Positions 37,808 through 50,503 of a stretch of 64,000 bases of DNA are shown here, in pieces. Location of the stretch: assembly GCA_021801025.1 (NCBI GenBank), contig JAJYYK010000003.1:1-64000 (forward strand), read 5' to 3'. Source of the DNA: Pseudomonadota bacterium (GTDB taxonomy: Bacteria; Pseudomonadota; Gammaproteobacteria; Burkholderiales; Sulfuriferulaceae). How positions within the stretch are numbered: the first letter of the stretch is position 1; each line of letters begins with the position of its first letter. Under the pieces are notes generated by a model that worked only from the letters and a program-made list of their open reading frames with translations, made no database searches and was not told the DNA's origin. The translations under genes and the position numbers were made by a program.

Positions 37808-38365
37808 TTAAACTGCCAGCAGATCTGCTTCTTTAACAGCCAGAGTCTTATCAACCTCAGCAATATATTTGTCAGTCAGCTTTTGAACCTCATCCTGCGC
37901 CCGACGCTCATCATCAGTACTGATCAGTTTATCCTTCAGCGCCTTTTTCAAATGCTCGTTTGCGTCTCTGCGCACATTACGTACCGCCACTTTCGCATTT
38001 TCGCCTTCAGTTTTAACCACCTTGATTAAATCACGCCGACGTTCTTCGGTCAGTGCCGGCATCGGCACGCGAATGACATTGCTCTGGCTGGATGGATTTA
38101 ATCCCAAATCCGCATCACGAATCGCCTTTTCAATTGCACCGGTCAGTTTGGGTTCCCAGGGCTGCACGGAGATCGTGCGCGCGTCCATCAAGTTAATATT
38201 GGCCACCTGGGTAATTTGCGTTGGCGTACCGTAATAATCTACCATCACGTGATCCAGCAAGCCGGTATGTGCCCTGCCCGTTCGAATTTTCCCCAAATCG
38301 GCTCTTAAAGCATCCAGGCTTTTTTGCATACGTTGATCAGCGGATTTTTTAACTTCATCAATCAT
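37808..38365 (-). CDS. frr: Ribosome recycling factor
   Basis: RRF splits post-termination ribosomes together with EF-G. The 185-residue protein starts [20 protein letters not shown] and shows [12 protein letters not shown] and [20 protein letters not shown], all typical. The ATG at 38365 has a good Shine-Dalgarno (CAGG after AAGGAAAT). Confidence 0.96.
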   Translation of the reverse strand: MIDEVKKSADQRMQKSLDALRADLGKIRTGRAHTGLLDHVMVDYYGTPTQITQVANINLMDARTISVQPWEPKLTGAIEKAIRDADLGLNPSSQSNVIRVPMPALTEERRRDLIKVVKTEGENAKVAVRNVRRDANEHLKKALKDKLISTDDERRAQDEVQKLTDKYIAEVDKTLAVKEADLLAV

Positions 38366-38378
38366 CCTGATTTCCTTT

Positions 38379-39095
38379 TCAACAGCGCACGATCGTGCCC
38401 ACATTGCCACCACAAACAAAACTGGCCAGCGCCCCCGGGGTAAATATCCCCAACACGGCCAAAGGCATTTTTTGATCCCGACAAAGTGTGAACGCCGTGG
38501 CATCCATGACTTGCAAGTTATTATGAATCGCCTCATCAAAAGTCAGTGTTTGATAACGCACAGCATCTTTATTCTTAACAGGATCTGACGTATAGACCCC
38601 ATCTACTTTGGTGGCTTTAATCACAATGTCCGCATTCATTTCCATACCGCGCAAAGCGGCTGCCGTATCCGTAGTAAAAAATGGATTACCAGTTCCGGCA
38701 CCAAAAATGACCACACGCCCTTCTTCGAGGTAACGCATCGCCTTGCCTCGTATATAGGGTTCAGCAACTTGTTCGATATTCAATGCCGACTGCACGCGAC
38801 TGGCCACACCGACCACACGAAATGCATCCTGTAAAGCCAGGGCATTCATCACCGTAGCCAGCATTCCCATATAATCTGCCGTCGCACGATCCATACCCGC
38901 TGCTGCCGGTGCAACGCCACGAAAAATATTGCCGCCACCAATGACAACCGCCACTTGCACACCCATATCAATCACAGACTTTACTTCATTGACAATGCCG
39001 ACAATGGTGTCACGATTGATACCATAACTGTCGTCGCCCATCAAGGCTTCGCCAGAGAGTTTAAGTAAAATGCGTTTGTAAACAGGTGTCGGCAT
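38379..39095 (-). CDS. pyrH: UMP kinase
   Basis: PyrH phosphorylates UMP to UDP. The 238-residue amino-acid-kinase-fold protein has [30 protein letters not shown], and [17 protein letters not shown]. It lies between tsf and frr, the standard order. Confidence 0.96.
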   Translation of the reverse strand: MPTPVYKRILLKLSGEALMGDDSYGINRDTIVGIVNEVKSVIDMGVQVAVVIGGGNIFRGVAPAAAGMDRATADYMGMLATVMNALALQDAFRVVGVASRVQSALNIEQVAEPYIRGKAMRYLEEGRVVIFGAGTGNPFFTTDTAAALRGMEMNADIVIKATKVDGVYTSDPVKNKDAVRYQTLTFDEAIHNNLQVMDATAFTLCRDQKMPLAVLGIFTPGALASFVCGGNVGTIVRC

Positions 39096-39097
39096 GT

Positions 39098-39970
39098 TCA
39101 GACTTTCGCCGCAGCTGCCACTTCAGCGGCATAGTCCACTGACTTTTTCTCTATACCTTCACCCACTGTAAACAGAGTAAAGCCATTGACACGCGCTTTG
39201 CGTTCAGCCAGCAGTTTTTCCACGGTTTGATCCGGGTTTTTAACGAAGGCTTGTCCCAGCAAAGTCACTTCGGCCAGAAATTTGGCAACCCGGCCTTCTA
39301 CCATTTTTGCAACAATATCTGCCGGCTTGCCCGATTCAGCCGCCTGCGCAGCGTAAATTTCACGCTCTTTTTCGATCAATGCGGGTGCAACCTGCTCTTT
39401 CGACACACACACCGGCTTGCTGGCAGCAATATGCATGGCAAGATCCTTGCCCAAAGCTTCATCACCGTGCACATCCACCATCACGCCAATTTTGCTGCCG
39501 TGCAAATACAATGCCAGCTGCGCATCGGTACGATAACAGGCAACGCGGCGCACACTCAGATTTTCACCCAGCTTCATAATCAGTGCCTGACGAATTGCTT
39601 CCAGCCCGCCTTCAGGCTGAGTCATCGTCATCAGTTGCGCCACATCAGAAATCTGATGCTCTGCCGCCACTTTTGCAAGCGCTTTTCCGAAAGCAAGGAA
39701 CTCTTCATTACGTGAAACAAAATCGGTTTCACAATTAATTTCGACCAGCGCACCTGATTTACCATCCGCACTGATCCATGCACCGACAATACCCTCTGAA
39801 GCAACACGTCCAGCGGCTTTGCTGGCTTTCGCACCACTTTTAATCCGCAACAAATCTTCCGCTGCTGTCATTTCCCCACCGGTTTCGGTCAATGCTTTTT
39901 TGCATTCCATCATGCCCAAACCAGTGCGCTCACGCAATTCCTTGACCATACCTGCTGTAATTTCAGCCAT
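39098..39970 (-). CDS. tsf: Elongation factor Ts
   Basis: EF-Ts recharges EF-Tu with GTP. The 290-residue protein has [21 protein letters not shown] at the N-terminus with the UBA-like domain and the [10 protein letters not shown] core motif. Shine-Dalgarno GAGGGTAG precedes the ATG at 39970. Confidence 0.97.
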   Translation of the reverse strand: MAEITAGMVKELRERTGLGMMECKKALTETGGEMTAAEDLLRIKSGAKASKAAGRVASEGIVGAWISADGKSGALVEINCETDFVSRNEEFLAFGKALAKVAAEHQISDVAQLMTMTQPEGGLEAIRQALIMKLGENLSVRRVACYRTDAQLALYLHGSKIGVMVDVHGDEALGKDLAMHIAASKPVCVSKEQVAPALIEKEREIYAAQAAESGKPADIVAKMVEGRVAKFLAEVTLLGQAFVKNPDQTVEKLLAERKARVNGFTLFTVGEGIEKKSVDYAAEVAAAAKV

Positions 39971-40125
39971 TTTTTTCTACCCTCATCAACTTCATTACTC
40001 AATTAGACAAACCAGCGCATCACACCGCCTGGTAAAAAAACATGACCATTTGATCATGTGATCACAGCACGCGCTGATTGCACTTTTAAATGATGTCACA
40101 TACATCAAGCCCAGAATACAAACCA

Positions 40126-40158
40126 TTAAAAAAGGGAGCAAAAATTGCCCCCTTTTTC
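40126..40158 (-). terminator. Hairpin with T-run between rpsB and tsf
   Basis: On the minus strand GGGGGCAA-TTTT-TGCTCCC is followed by TTTTTTAA, a good intrinsic terminator 42 bases after the rpsB stop. It probably makes tsf expression partly dependent on readthrough or its own promoter. Confidence 0.8.
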
Positions 40159-40199
40159 AGGCTCAGATGAACCGCGCTTCCATCAATTAATGTGCGACA

Positions 40200-40952
40200 T
40201 TATACCGCATCCGTGTTTTCTGCGACTTCATCCATTTCTACAAATTCTTCGCCTTCGCCCAGAATTTCACCGAGTGATTCACTGCGACCTTCCAGCACCG
40301 CATCGGCAACACCGCGAGCATACAAACGTATCGCACGGTTAGAGTCATCATTCCCGGGAACAATATAAGTCACGCCCAAGGGACTGTTGTTGGTATCCAC
40401 CACGCCGATCACCGGAATACCCAAGGCATTGGCTTCGACAATGGCACCTTTCTGGTAACCCACATCAATCACAAAAATCGCGTCTGGCAGTGCAGCCATA
40501 TCGCGAATGCCACCCAAGCTACGGGTCAATTTATCCAGTTCGCGCCGCAACATCAGTGCTTCTTTTTTTGGTAATTTCGCCACGTCATCTGCCAGCAAAA
40601 CTTCCAAATCTTTCAGTCGCTTGACTGATTGACGTACCGTTTTGAAGTTGGTCAGCATGCCACCCAGCCAGCGGTTGTCCACATAGGGCATCCCCGCACG
40701 CTCAGCTTCTTCTTTCACGATTTCGCGCGCTGTCCGTTTCGTCCCCACAAATAACACGGTCCCTTTGTTGGCCGCCAATTTGTGCACGAACTTCAGCGCA
40801 TCCTGGAACAAAGGCAGGCTTTTTTCCAGATTAACAATATGAATTTTATTACGGTGACCGAAAATATAAGGTGCCATTTTCGGGTTCCAGAAGCGGGTTT
40901 GGTGACCGAAGTGCACACCGGCTTCCAGCATTTGTCTCATTGTAACGGACAT
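40200..40952 (-). CDS. rpsB: 30S ribosomal protein S2
   Basis: The 250-residue protein starts [20 protein letters not shown] and has the S2 motifs [42 protein letters not shown] and [20 protein letters not shown]. The ATG at 40952 has Shine-Dalgarno GGAGAAAA; the frame upstream of it is not S2-like. Confidence 0.96.
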   Translation of the reverse strand: MSVTMRQMLEAGVHFGHQTRFWNPKMAPYIFGHRNKIHIVNLEKSLPLFQDALKFVHKLAANKGTVLFVGTKRTAREIVKEEAERAGMPYVDNRWLGGMLTNFKTVRQSVKRLKDLEVLLADDVAKLPKKEALMLRRELDKLTRSLGGIRDMAALPDAIFVIDVGYQKGAIVEANALGIPVIGVVDTNNSPLGVTYIVPGNDDSNRAIRLYARGVADAVLEGRSESLGEILGEGEEFVEMDEVAENTDAV

Positions 40953-41185
40953 GACAATTTTCTCCAGGGTTAAGCCTCCAGCCACCATCTATTTAAGGTA
41001 TTACTACCCAAAACACCCAAGAATGAGCGGCTGTGCGAATTTTGACGCCAGGCGGCCCGCTGTTGCGAGCGCATTAAAAAGACCCACTGCACCAATCCCT
41101 GCGAGGATAGCACAGATTAGTGCAATCAAACAAGAAATTGTTGTCTGTTCATCACGCATTTAAGGTCGCGTAAATCACATTGTCA

Positions 41186-41332
41186 GAGCTCGTAAATCAA
41201 TCACCTGAACTTGTGCTGGGTCACTTTGGGATGCAGTCCAAGGCGCGAGACGTGTGGTTGAGCCGTTCCCAACAAGCGGCTTGCAACGCGGGGGCGCCCA
41301 ATATTAAGCCCATGTGATTGATTTGCGTGCCC
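41186..41332 (+). mobile_element. MITE-like element, copy 2, ending at the gltA stop codon
   Basis: This 147-bp copy begins GAGCTCGTAAATCAATCAC and ends GTGATTGATTTGCGTGCCC, an inverted repeat related to copy 1 (28269). Its interior shares long stretches with copy 1 in the opposite orientation (TTTGGG..GCAG.CCAAGGCGC and CAACAAGCGGCTTGCAACGC). It is shorter because the second half is deleted. Flanks are TCA (41183-41185) and TAA (41333-41335), a degraded 3-bp target repeat. Its last base forms the third base of the gltA stop codon TAG. Confidence 0.75.
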
Positions 41333-42627
41333 TAACGCTGATTGATTGGCACATAATCGCGCGGCATGGCGCCTATATACTGCTGGCGGGGCCGGCCGAT
41401 CCGGTGCGCGCTGTCCGACAACATTTCATTCCATTGTGCCACCCAGCCTGCTGTACGCGCCAGTGCAAAAATCGCTGTGAACATCGATTCAGGTATTCCC
41501 AATGCCCGGAACACAATACCCGAATAAAAATCCACATTCGGGTAAAGCTTTTTACTGATGAAATACTCATCCTGCAAGGCAATGCGTTCCAACTCAAGGG
41601 CGATTTGAAACAGGGGGTCGCCATTCAGGTCCAATTCATCAAGCACTTCATGACAGGTTTTCCGCATCACCGCCGCACGCGGATCCATATTTTTATACAC
41701 GCGATGACCAAACCCCATCAAACGGAAAGGGTTGCTTTTGTCTTTGGCCCGCTTGATGAACTCAGGAATCCGTGACACATCGCCAATTTCCGCCAACATT
41801 TTTAACACCGCCTCATTCGCGCCGCCGTGCAATGGCCCCCACAATGAAGCCATGCCTGCCGCAACACACGCGAAGGGATTGGCGCCTGAGGAACCTGCCA
41901 GACGCACAGTAGATGTTGACGCATTTTGTTCATGATCGGCATGCAAAATTAAAATGCGATCCAGGGCCCGGGCCAGAATGGGATTCACTTGATAAGTTTC
42001 ACATGGCGTCGAAAACATCATGTGCAAGAAATTTTCTGTGTAATGGTGACGATATTGCGGGTATGCAAACGGTTCGCCCATGTTGTATTTATAAGACATC
42101 GCCGCGACAGTCGGAATTTTTGCGATCAACTGCAACGCCGATTGCTCACGATTTGCCGCATCGAACACATTGGTAGAATCATGGTAAAACGCTGACAACG
42201 CGCCAGTGACCCCCACCATAACCGCCATAGGGTGCGCATCGCGCCGAAAACCACGAAACACTGTGTGAATCTGGTCATGCAGCATTGCATTGCGCCGCAT
42301 TTCTTCCTCAAATACCGATTTTTGCCCGCTATTGGGCAATTCCCCGTAGAGCAACAGATAAGCCACTTCCATAAAAGTGGATTGGCTGGCCAGTTGCTCA
42401 ATCGGATAGCCGCGATAGCACAACAATCCCGCATCGCCATCAATATAAGAGATACGGGAAGCGCAACTGGCCGTAGCCATGAATCCTGGATCATAAGTCA
42501 AATAACCATGCTGTCCCAAGCTGCGAATATCAATGACATCAGGCCCCATTGTGCCTGACAGCACCGGAAACTCTATCGGTGGTGCGCCATTGTCGAATGT
42601 CAAAGTGGCTTTGGTGGCTCGTGTCAT
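41332..42627 (-). CDS. gltA: Citrate synthase
   Basis: GltA condenses oxaloacetate and acetyl-CoA at the entry of the TCA cycle. The 431-residue protein shows [55 protein letters not shown], and [15 protein letters not shown] with the catalytic His and Asp residues. Length is that of type II bacterial enzymes. The stop codon is formed with the end base of a MITE. Confidence 0.97.
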   Translation of the reverse strand: MTRATKATLTFDNGAPPIEFPVLSGTMGPDVIDIRSLGQHGYLTYDPGFMATASCASRISYIDGDAGLLCYRGYPIEQLASQSTFMEVAYLLLYGELPNSGQKSVFEEEMRRNAMLHDQIHTVFRGFRRDAHPMAVMVGVTGALSAFYHDSTNVFDAANREQSALQLIAKIPTVAAMSYKYNMGEPFAYPQYRHHYTENFLHMMFSTPCETYQVNPILARALDRILILHADHEQNASTSTVRLAGSSGANPFACVAAGMASLWGPLHGGANEAVLKMLAEIGDVSRIPEFIKRAKDKSNPFRLMGFGHRVYKNMDPRAAVMRKTCHEVLDELDLNGDPLFQIALELERIALQDEYFISKKLYPNVDFYSGIVFRALGIPESMFTAIFALARTAGWVAQWNEMLSDSAHRIGRPRQQYIGAMPRDYVPINQR

Positions 42628-45698
<3,071 letters not shown>

Positions 45699-45746
45699 TG
45701 CGGTCTTTGTGCGCTGTCGCAAGCAAAGTCAACGTGCAAAGACCAG

Positions 45747-46610
45747 TTAACCCAATAAAGCATCCGCTTTGCTGACTGCACGCAAGGTGTTTTCCAGCAA
45801 CATCGCCACAGTCATGGGACCTACACCACCCGGAACCGGCGTAATCCATGCAGCCCGTTCGGCAGCCACATCAAACGCCACATCGCCGCACAGACGACCA
45901 TCTTCCAACCGGTTGATCCCCACATCCACCACCGTCGCACCCAGTTTAATCCATTCGCCGCGCACCAGACCCGGTTTCCCGGCCGCAGCAATCAAAATAT
46001 CCGCCCGTGCCACATGCGCGGCCAAATCCACCGTAAAACGATGGCAGGTCGTTACTGTGCAACCCGCCATCAACAGCTCCAGACCCATTGGCCGACCGAC
46101 GTGATTGGATGCGCCCACCACGACCGCATGCTTTCCTTTCAAATCGTCATGCGCCAGCGCCAGCAAACGCATGACGCCATAGGGCGTACACGATCTCATA
46201 TCCGGCAAACGAACAGCCAGACGACCAATGTTATAAGGATGAAACCCATCAACATCCTTATGGGGATGAATGCTCTCCAGCACAAGCGTTGAATCAATAT
46301 GTGACGGCAAAGGCAACTGCACCAGAATGCCATGTACCGCATTGTTCCGGTTTAATTCGCTGATCAGCGCTAACAAGACTTCCTGTGTCGTGACTTCGGA
46401 TAAATCATACATCAGTGAATGAATGCCTGCCCGTTCACAAGCATGGCGTTTATTGCGCACATAAATACTGGAAGCGGGGTCGGACCCCACTAAAATTACC
46501 GCCAGCGCAGGCGAGGACTTTCCTTGCTGCACACGCTTTGCCACTTGCAACGCCAAATTATCGATCAATTCAGCCGCCAATTTTTTTCCATCCAACATCA
46601 ACGCAGACAT
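45747..46610 (-). CDS. folD: Methylenetetrahydrofolate dehydrogenase/cyclohydrolase FolD
   Basis: FolD interconverts methylene- and formyl-tetrahydrofolate with NADP. The 287-residue protein has [17 protein letters not shown] with the catalytic Lys and Tyr, [12 protein letters not shown], the PYGVMRLL segment, [16 protein letters not shown] (NADP loop; N replaces the usual S-x-I-V pattern) and [16 protein letters not shown]. It lies between trhP and the tRNA cluster, facing trhP. Confidence 0.95.
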   Translation of the reverse strand: MSALMLDGKKLAAELIDNLALQVAKRVQQGKSSPALAVILVGSDPASSIYVRNKRHACERAGIHSLMYDLSEVTTQEVLLALISELNRNNAVHGILVQLPLPSHIDSTLVLESIHPHKDVDGFHPYNIGRLAVRLPDMRSCTPYGVMRLLALAHDDLKGKHAVVVGASNHVGRPMGLELLMAGCTVTTCHRFTVDLAAHVARADILIAAAGKPGLVRGEWIKLGATVVDVGINRLEDGRLCGDVAFDVAAERAAWITPVPGGVGPMTVAMLLENTLRAVSKADALLG

Positions 46611-46722
46611 AGCTTCTCTAAATAAGTGTGTACAAGAACGGCTATCATCGCATTAGTTCGCCCTAATGTTCAATCTCTTTTAACCATGTCACAGGTTTTT
46701 TCACATCCCTGACACACACATC

Positions 46723-46751
46723 TTGACGTAATGATGGTTTATCCGTATAGT
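46723..46751 (+). promoter_or_regulatory. Sigma70 promoter of the tRNA cluster
   Basis: TTGACG (46723-46728) and TATAGT (46746-46751) are separated by 17 bases and lie 11 bases before tRNA-Pro. This is a near-consensus promoter. Confidence 0.85.
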
Positions 46752-46761
46752 GACCACCTTT

Positions 46762-46838
46762 CGGGGCGTAGCGTAGTCTGGTAGCGCGCCTGGTTTGGGA
46801 CCAGGATGTCGGGAGTTCAAATCTCTCCGCCCCGACCA
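46762..46838 (+). tRNA. tRNA-Pro (TGG)
   Basis: A 77-nt cloverleaf: acceptor CGGGGCG pairs with CGCCCCG, D-loop AGTCTGGTAGCGC, anticodon loop TTTGGGA with anticodon TGG, T-loop GTTCAAAT and an encoded CCA end. Confidence 0.95.
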
Positions 46839-46946
46839 AGAATTTTTAGTTTGGTAAAATAAGGTTGTCATATTGAAGCTCACACGATATGTACAACTCA
46901 GCCTCAAATTGCGTTTCCAAATCAAATTCGCAATACCGGTGTGTAG

Positions 46947-47023
46947 CTGCCCGTAGCTCAACCGGATAGAGCACCAGCCTTCTAAGCTGGGGGTTACAGG
47001 TTCGATTCCTGTCGGGCAGGCCA
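46947..47023 (+). tRNA. tRNA-Arg (TCT)
   Basis: A 77-nt cloverleaf: acceptor CTGCCCG pairs with CGGGCAG, anticodon loop CTTCTAA with anticodon TCT, T-loop GGTTCGATTCC, discriminator G and encoded CCA. Confidence 0.94.
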
Positions 47024-47048
47024 AACAAATCTAATGTGACACCTCAAT

Positions 47049-47125
47049 GGTGGATGTAGCTCAGTTGGTAGAGTCCCGGATTGTGATTCCGGTTGTCGTG
47101 GGTTCGAGCCCCATCATCCACCCCA
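47049..47125 (+). tRNA. tRNA-His (GTG)
   Basis: Acceptor GTGGATG pairs with CATCCAC; an extra G (47049) gives the G-1 base typical of tRNA-His opposite discriminator C. Anticodon loop TTGTGAT has anticodon GTG; T-loop GGTTCGAGCCC; encoded CCA. Confidence 0.94.
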
Positions 47126-47227
47126 ACAATTCAGCATACCAAACTCGCCAATTTAGAAACTTGACAGTTTTTTATGCCCTTTACCCGCGCAGGTTTAAAT
47201 CCCCGATCTTGACTGAATATCCACTTT

Positions 47228-47332
47228 ATCCTTTTTCCTTGCTGGGTTAAAACCCTGGCCTTCAGGCCGCCAGAAGCGCCGAACCCCTCCCTGACTAAAT
47301 ATCCCCCGGCCTGAAGGCCGGTGACCTCATTG
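47228..47332. repeat. Palindromic intergenic repeat, second full-length copy
   Basis: This copy matches the one at 22003-22107 along its whole length, with a few differences (GCTGGGTTAAAACCC for GCTGGTTTAAAACCC). Its end overlaps the HDOD-GGDEF gene: the last 12 codons and stop of that gene are repeat sequence. Confidence 0.85.
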
Positions 47333-49256
47333 CTTCAGGTGCGCACGGCGCCGATATCACAAGATTACGTCCTGACTCCTTGGCGCGGTACAGTGCCGTG
47401 TCCGCAGCCTTGAGCAGCGCATCAACGGAACAAATGTCCTTACCTTTCTCCGCCAGGCCAATACTGACCGTCAAATGAAATTGATGTTCCGATGCCAGAA
47501 TGACATGACCCGCGATAACCAGGCGAATACGTTCGGCCAGTTGCAGCGCTTTCCGTGTGTCCGTATTCGGCGCAAGCACCAGAAACTCTTCGCCGCCATA
47601 GCGAAAAACCATGTCTTGCATGCGCACGGCTAAACGCAAAGTGTCGGCAATTTGTTTAAGTGCCACATCGCCCATCTCATGACCATAGCCGTCATTGATG
47701 GCCTTAAAATGATCAATGTCCAGAATCATCAGCGAAAACGGCTTGCCCCCGCGCTCAGCATCCGACCATGCCTGGGCAAGACGTTGCATCGCAGCGCGAC
47801 GGTTATTGAGACCAGTGAGCATATCGGTCAGAGAAGCCTCTTGTGCGCGCTGATTCGCCAGAGACAAGTCCAAATATTGCTGGCTAAGCACTTCTTGTGC
47901 GTCCTTGATCTGTTGTCGCTCATGGATCGCGCGCATGCTTACTTTCAGACGCGCCTGCAGCAGATCGGTATCAACAGGTTTGGTGATGAAATTATCAGCC
48001 CCGATATCAAAAGCGTGCTGCAAGGCTTCAGGGTGATCAAGGACGGAGGGCACACTGATATAAATGTAAATATATCGTCCCATCTGAGTCTTGCGCAGCT
48101 TGCGGATCAAATCCATTGCGTCCGGATGAGGCATCATCAGACCGATGATCACCAACTGCGGCGCATATCGCAACACGTTCTCAAGTGCGAGCCTCCCGTT
48201 GTGAGCGATACTGACTTGATAACCCGTTTTTCTCAGGAGATTTTCCAATGCCAGGCATGAAGCAGGATCATCATCAACCACCAATACATCGATGCCATTT
48301 AAAATTTTGGCTTGAATTAATTCTCCGCTGCCTTCCGTCAATTGAGAGGGATGAGTCAAAGCAGAAAACGGGCTGACGTCAGGCACAGGCAACATCAGCA
48401 CACTGCTCCATTTTTTCCATTCACTCAACATTTGATCGCCGAGCAATTTTAAATTCACGTCGTCAATATCCAGCGTTCGCGCCAGAGGTGACAAGGCAAT
48501 CAGTCCTTCGGCGTGTGTGCTTTCCGGTTGAAAGCACAGGCTAGCCAGTTTCTGGCTGAGCATCAAACAAGCCAATAGTTTGGCGCTGCGCGAACCCTCT
48601 TCAAAGCCCGCCTGTCCCGGATTTTCACAATACAAGACACTGTCCGTAAATAATTTCGGCAACCCCCAATCACGCATCATGGCCACACCGATGTCAACGT
48701 GATCATACCCAAAGCTTTCGTTTTCCCAGGCAGCCAGCAGCTCAGCATACATGTCATCCACTTCACGCAGAATTTCGTTGTAACGCGGCGCATTCAGTGT
48801 TGCCAAAGCCAAACGTCCAATATCGGCCAACAAACCCAATATAAACATTTCCGCAGCCGGCGCCACCTGCGTACTGGCACCCAACAGTTTGGCCGCGAGC
48901 CCGGTCGCCAGAGAGCGCGACCAAAACAGATCAAAATTAAAATTGGCACATTGTCCGTTCCGATACTCAGTGATCAGTGAAAAACATAACACCACCTGCC
49001 TGACGGCTTGCAAACCGATTGACATTAACACGCTAAGGGTCAACCCCGCAGCTGGGCGAGCGCGATGACCGGCTGCGGAGTTGGCCAGCCTTAAAATTCG
49101 GCCTGCCATGGCAGGATCGGTACACAACACATCGATCAATTCCGAAAGGGGCGTATCTTCCTTCTGGCTGAGTTCGATATATTTCAGTGCGGCGCCTTTT
49201 GGCGAAGGGAGGCTGCCACTGGCTTTGATGTCACAAAATTGTGATAGGGTTAACAT
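47295..49256 (-). CDS. HDOD - pseudoreceiver - GGDEF diguanylate cyclase
   Basis: The 653-residue cytosolic signalling protein has an N-terminal HDOD domain (about 15-210), a receiver-like domain (about 322-440) and a C-terminal GGDEF domain (about 475-635) with GGEEF at 554-558 and the inhibitory I-site RMQD at 545-548. The receiver keeps the acidic pocket VVDDD (326-330) and the lysine in ITKPVD, but the phospho-accepting Asp is Gly372 (IIGLMMP), so normal phosphorylation is not possible. The last residues (AMRSPAFRPGDI) are encoded by the palindromic repeat. The product is likely c-di-GMP. Confidence 0.9.
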   Translation of the reverse strand: MLTLSQFCDIKASGSLPSPKGAALKYIELSQKEDTPLSELIDVLCTDPAMAGRILRLANSAAGHRARPAAGLTLSVLMSIGLQAVRQVVLCFSLITEYRNGQCANFNFDLFWSRSLATGLAAKLLGASTQVAPAAEMFILGLLADIGRLALATLNAPRYNEILREVDDMYAELLAAWENESFGYDHVDIGVAMMRDWGLPKLFTDSVLYCENPGQAGFEEGSRSAKLLACLMLSQKLASLCFQPESTHAEGLIALSPLARTLDIDDVNLKLLGDQMLSEWKKWSSVLMLPVPDVSPFSALTHPSQLTEGSGELIQAKILNGIDVLVVDDDPASCLALENLLRKTGYQVSIAHNGRLALENVLRYAPQLVIIGLMMPHPDAMDLIRKLRKTQMGRYIYIYISVPSVLDHPEALQHAFDIGADNFITKPVDTDLLQARLKVSMRAIHERQQIKDAQEVLSQQYLDLSLANQRAQEASLTDMLTGLNNRRAAMQRLAQAWSDAERGGKPFSLMILDIDHFKAINDGYGHEMGDVALKQIADTLRLAVRMQDMVFRYGGEEFLVLAPNTDTRKALQLAERIRLVIAGHVILASEHQFHLTVSIGLAEKGKDICSVDALLKAADTALYRAKESGRNLVISAPCAPEAMRSPAFRPGDI

Positions 49257-49499
49257 GCCTTCTCCAGGGATTATCTGTATGTTTTCATGGTAGCTATTAA
49301 ATTAAATGGCAATCGGCTGTGACCCTAACTGATCGAAGCTGTATTTTACCGGCTTTGCAGAACAATAGTGATCCATGACCTAAAATACAGCTGGAATAAA
49401 TCAGCATCAAGTTTATTTTCAGGTCATAACCCGAGCTGGCGATATTCCGGCTACAGGTGTAAAATGCGACCAGAGTGACCCAAGCCAGGAGAAATACAA

Positions 49500-49877
49500 G
49501 TGCTTCAATCCAAAAATAAAAAGACCCTGCTTATCGTCGATGACAGCCGTGTTTCACGCATGATGATTCGCTCCTTTGTTCTCGCCAAACATCCGGAATG
49601 GGGCATCCTCGAAGCCATAAACGGCACTGACGCACTGGAAATGATCGGTCGAATCCCTCCCAATTTCTGCACCATGGATATCAATATGCCGGGAATTACC
49701 GGTATTGATGCCGCAGAGCAAATGCTGAAAAAATGCCCGGATATCCGTGTTGCCATTTTTTCAGCCAATATTCAGGAAAGTTTTCAGTCACGGTCTGCCG
49801 CGCTGGGTGCGCAATTTGTCGCTAAGCCCGTTACTGAAAAATCTGTCGAACAAGCGCTTGTTTTTTTCGAAAGTTAA
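49500..49877 (+). CDS. Single-domain CheY-like response regulator
   Basis: The 125-residue protein is a stand-alone receiver: Asp14-Asp15 in LIVDDSRVSR, phospho-acceptor Asp60 in TMDINMPGITG, Ser88 in FSAN and Lys109 in VAKPV. The start is GTG with Shine-Dalgarno AGGAGAAA. It is followed three bases later by a CheC gene, so the CheC product may dephosphorylate it. Confidence 0.9.
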   Translation: MLQSKNKKTLLIVDDSRVSRMMIRSFVLAKHPEWGILEAINGTDALEMIGRIPPNFCTMDINMPGITGIDAAEQMLKKCPDIRVAIFSANIQESFQSRSAALGAQFVAKPVTEKSVEQALVFFES

Positions 49878-49879
49878 CC

Positions 49880-50491
49880 ATGCGTCTTTTGTCGGAATTG
49901 CAGCGCGATTCGCTCAGCGAAGTGTTTAACATTGGCGCAGGGCGGGCGGCCTCTTCCTTAAGCGAAATCGTCGGCGAAGAAATAAAACTGTCCGTGCCCT
50001 GCCTCCGGGTTTTGCATCCGTCAGAAATCAACCTGGAATTTCTGTCGCTCAGCAGTATGCGACTGGGTGCAGTGAAACAACATTTCAGCGGGCCGTTCAG
50101 TGCTGATGCCATGTTGCTTTTTACCGAAGACCGCACCCTGGAGATCGTGCGCGACATGATGGGTTCCCAGATCAGTCTGGATGAGCTGGCCGATTTCGAA
50201 GAAGAGGCCATGTGCGAACTGGGCAACATCATCTTGAATGCCTGCCTTTCCGCCATGGCGGACATTCTTGAGCTTTCGCTGGAAAGCTCACTGCCTGTTT
50301 ATTCCGTCGATTCTTCGGAAGCTATTCTGCAGCAAATCATTGCCAGCGGAAATGAACCCATCATATTGTTTCTCCATATTAATATGGAAATAGAAAGACG
50401 TCGTTCGCAAGGCTACCTTGTCTTTTTACTGAGCTCGACATCACTCGACACGTTACTTGAGCACATTGATCGTTTCCTTGCCGTGATTTGA
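49880..50491 (+). CDS. CheC-type CheY-P phosphatase
   Basis: The 203-residue protein has the two CheC active-site repeats: DSLSEVFNIGAG (Asp/Glu/Asn followed by Pro 22 residues on) near residue 10, and EAMCELGNIILN near residue 110. CheC proteins remove phosphate from CheY-like receivers. It lies between a receiver gene and a GGDEF gene; the three are close together and in one direction, so they probably form one signalling unit. Confidence 0.87.
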   Translation: MRLLSELQRDSLSEVFNIGAGRAASSLSEIVGEEIKLSVPCLRVLHPSEINLEFLSLSSMRLGAVKQHFSGPFSADAMLLFTEDRTLEIVRDMMGSQISLDELADFEEEAMCELGNIILNACLSAMADILELSLESSLPVYSVDSSEAILQQIIASGNEPIILFLHINMEIERRRSQGYLVFLLSSTSLDTLLEHIDRFLAVI

Positions 50492-50503
50492 CAACAGACC
50501 CTT

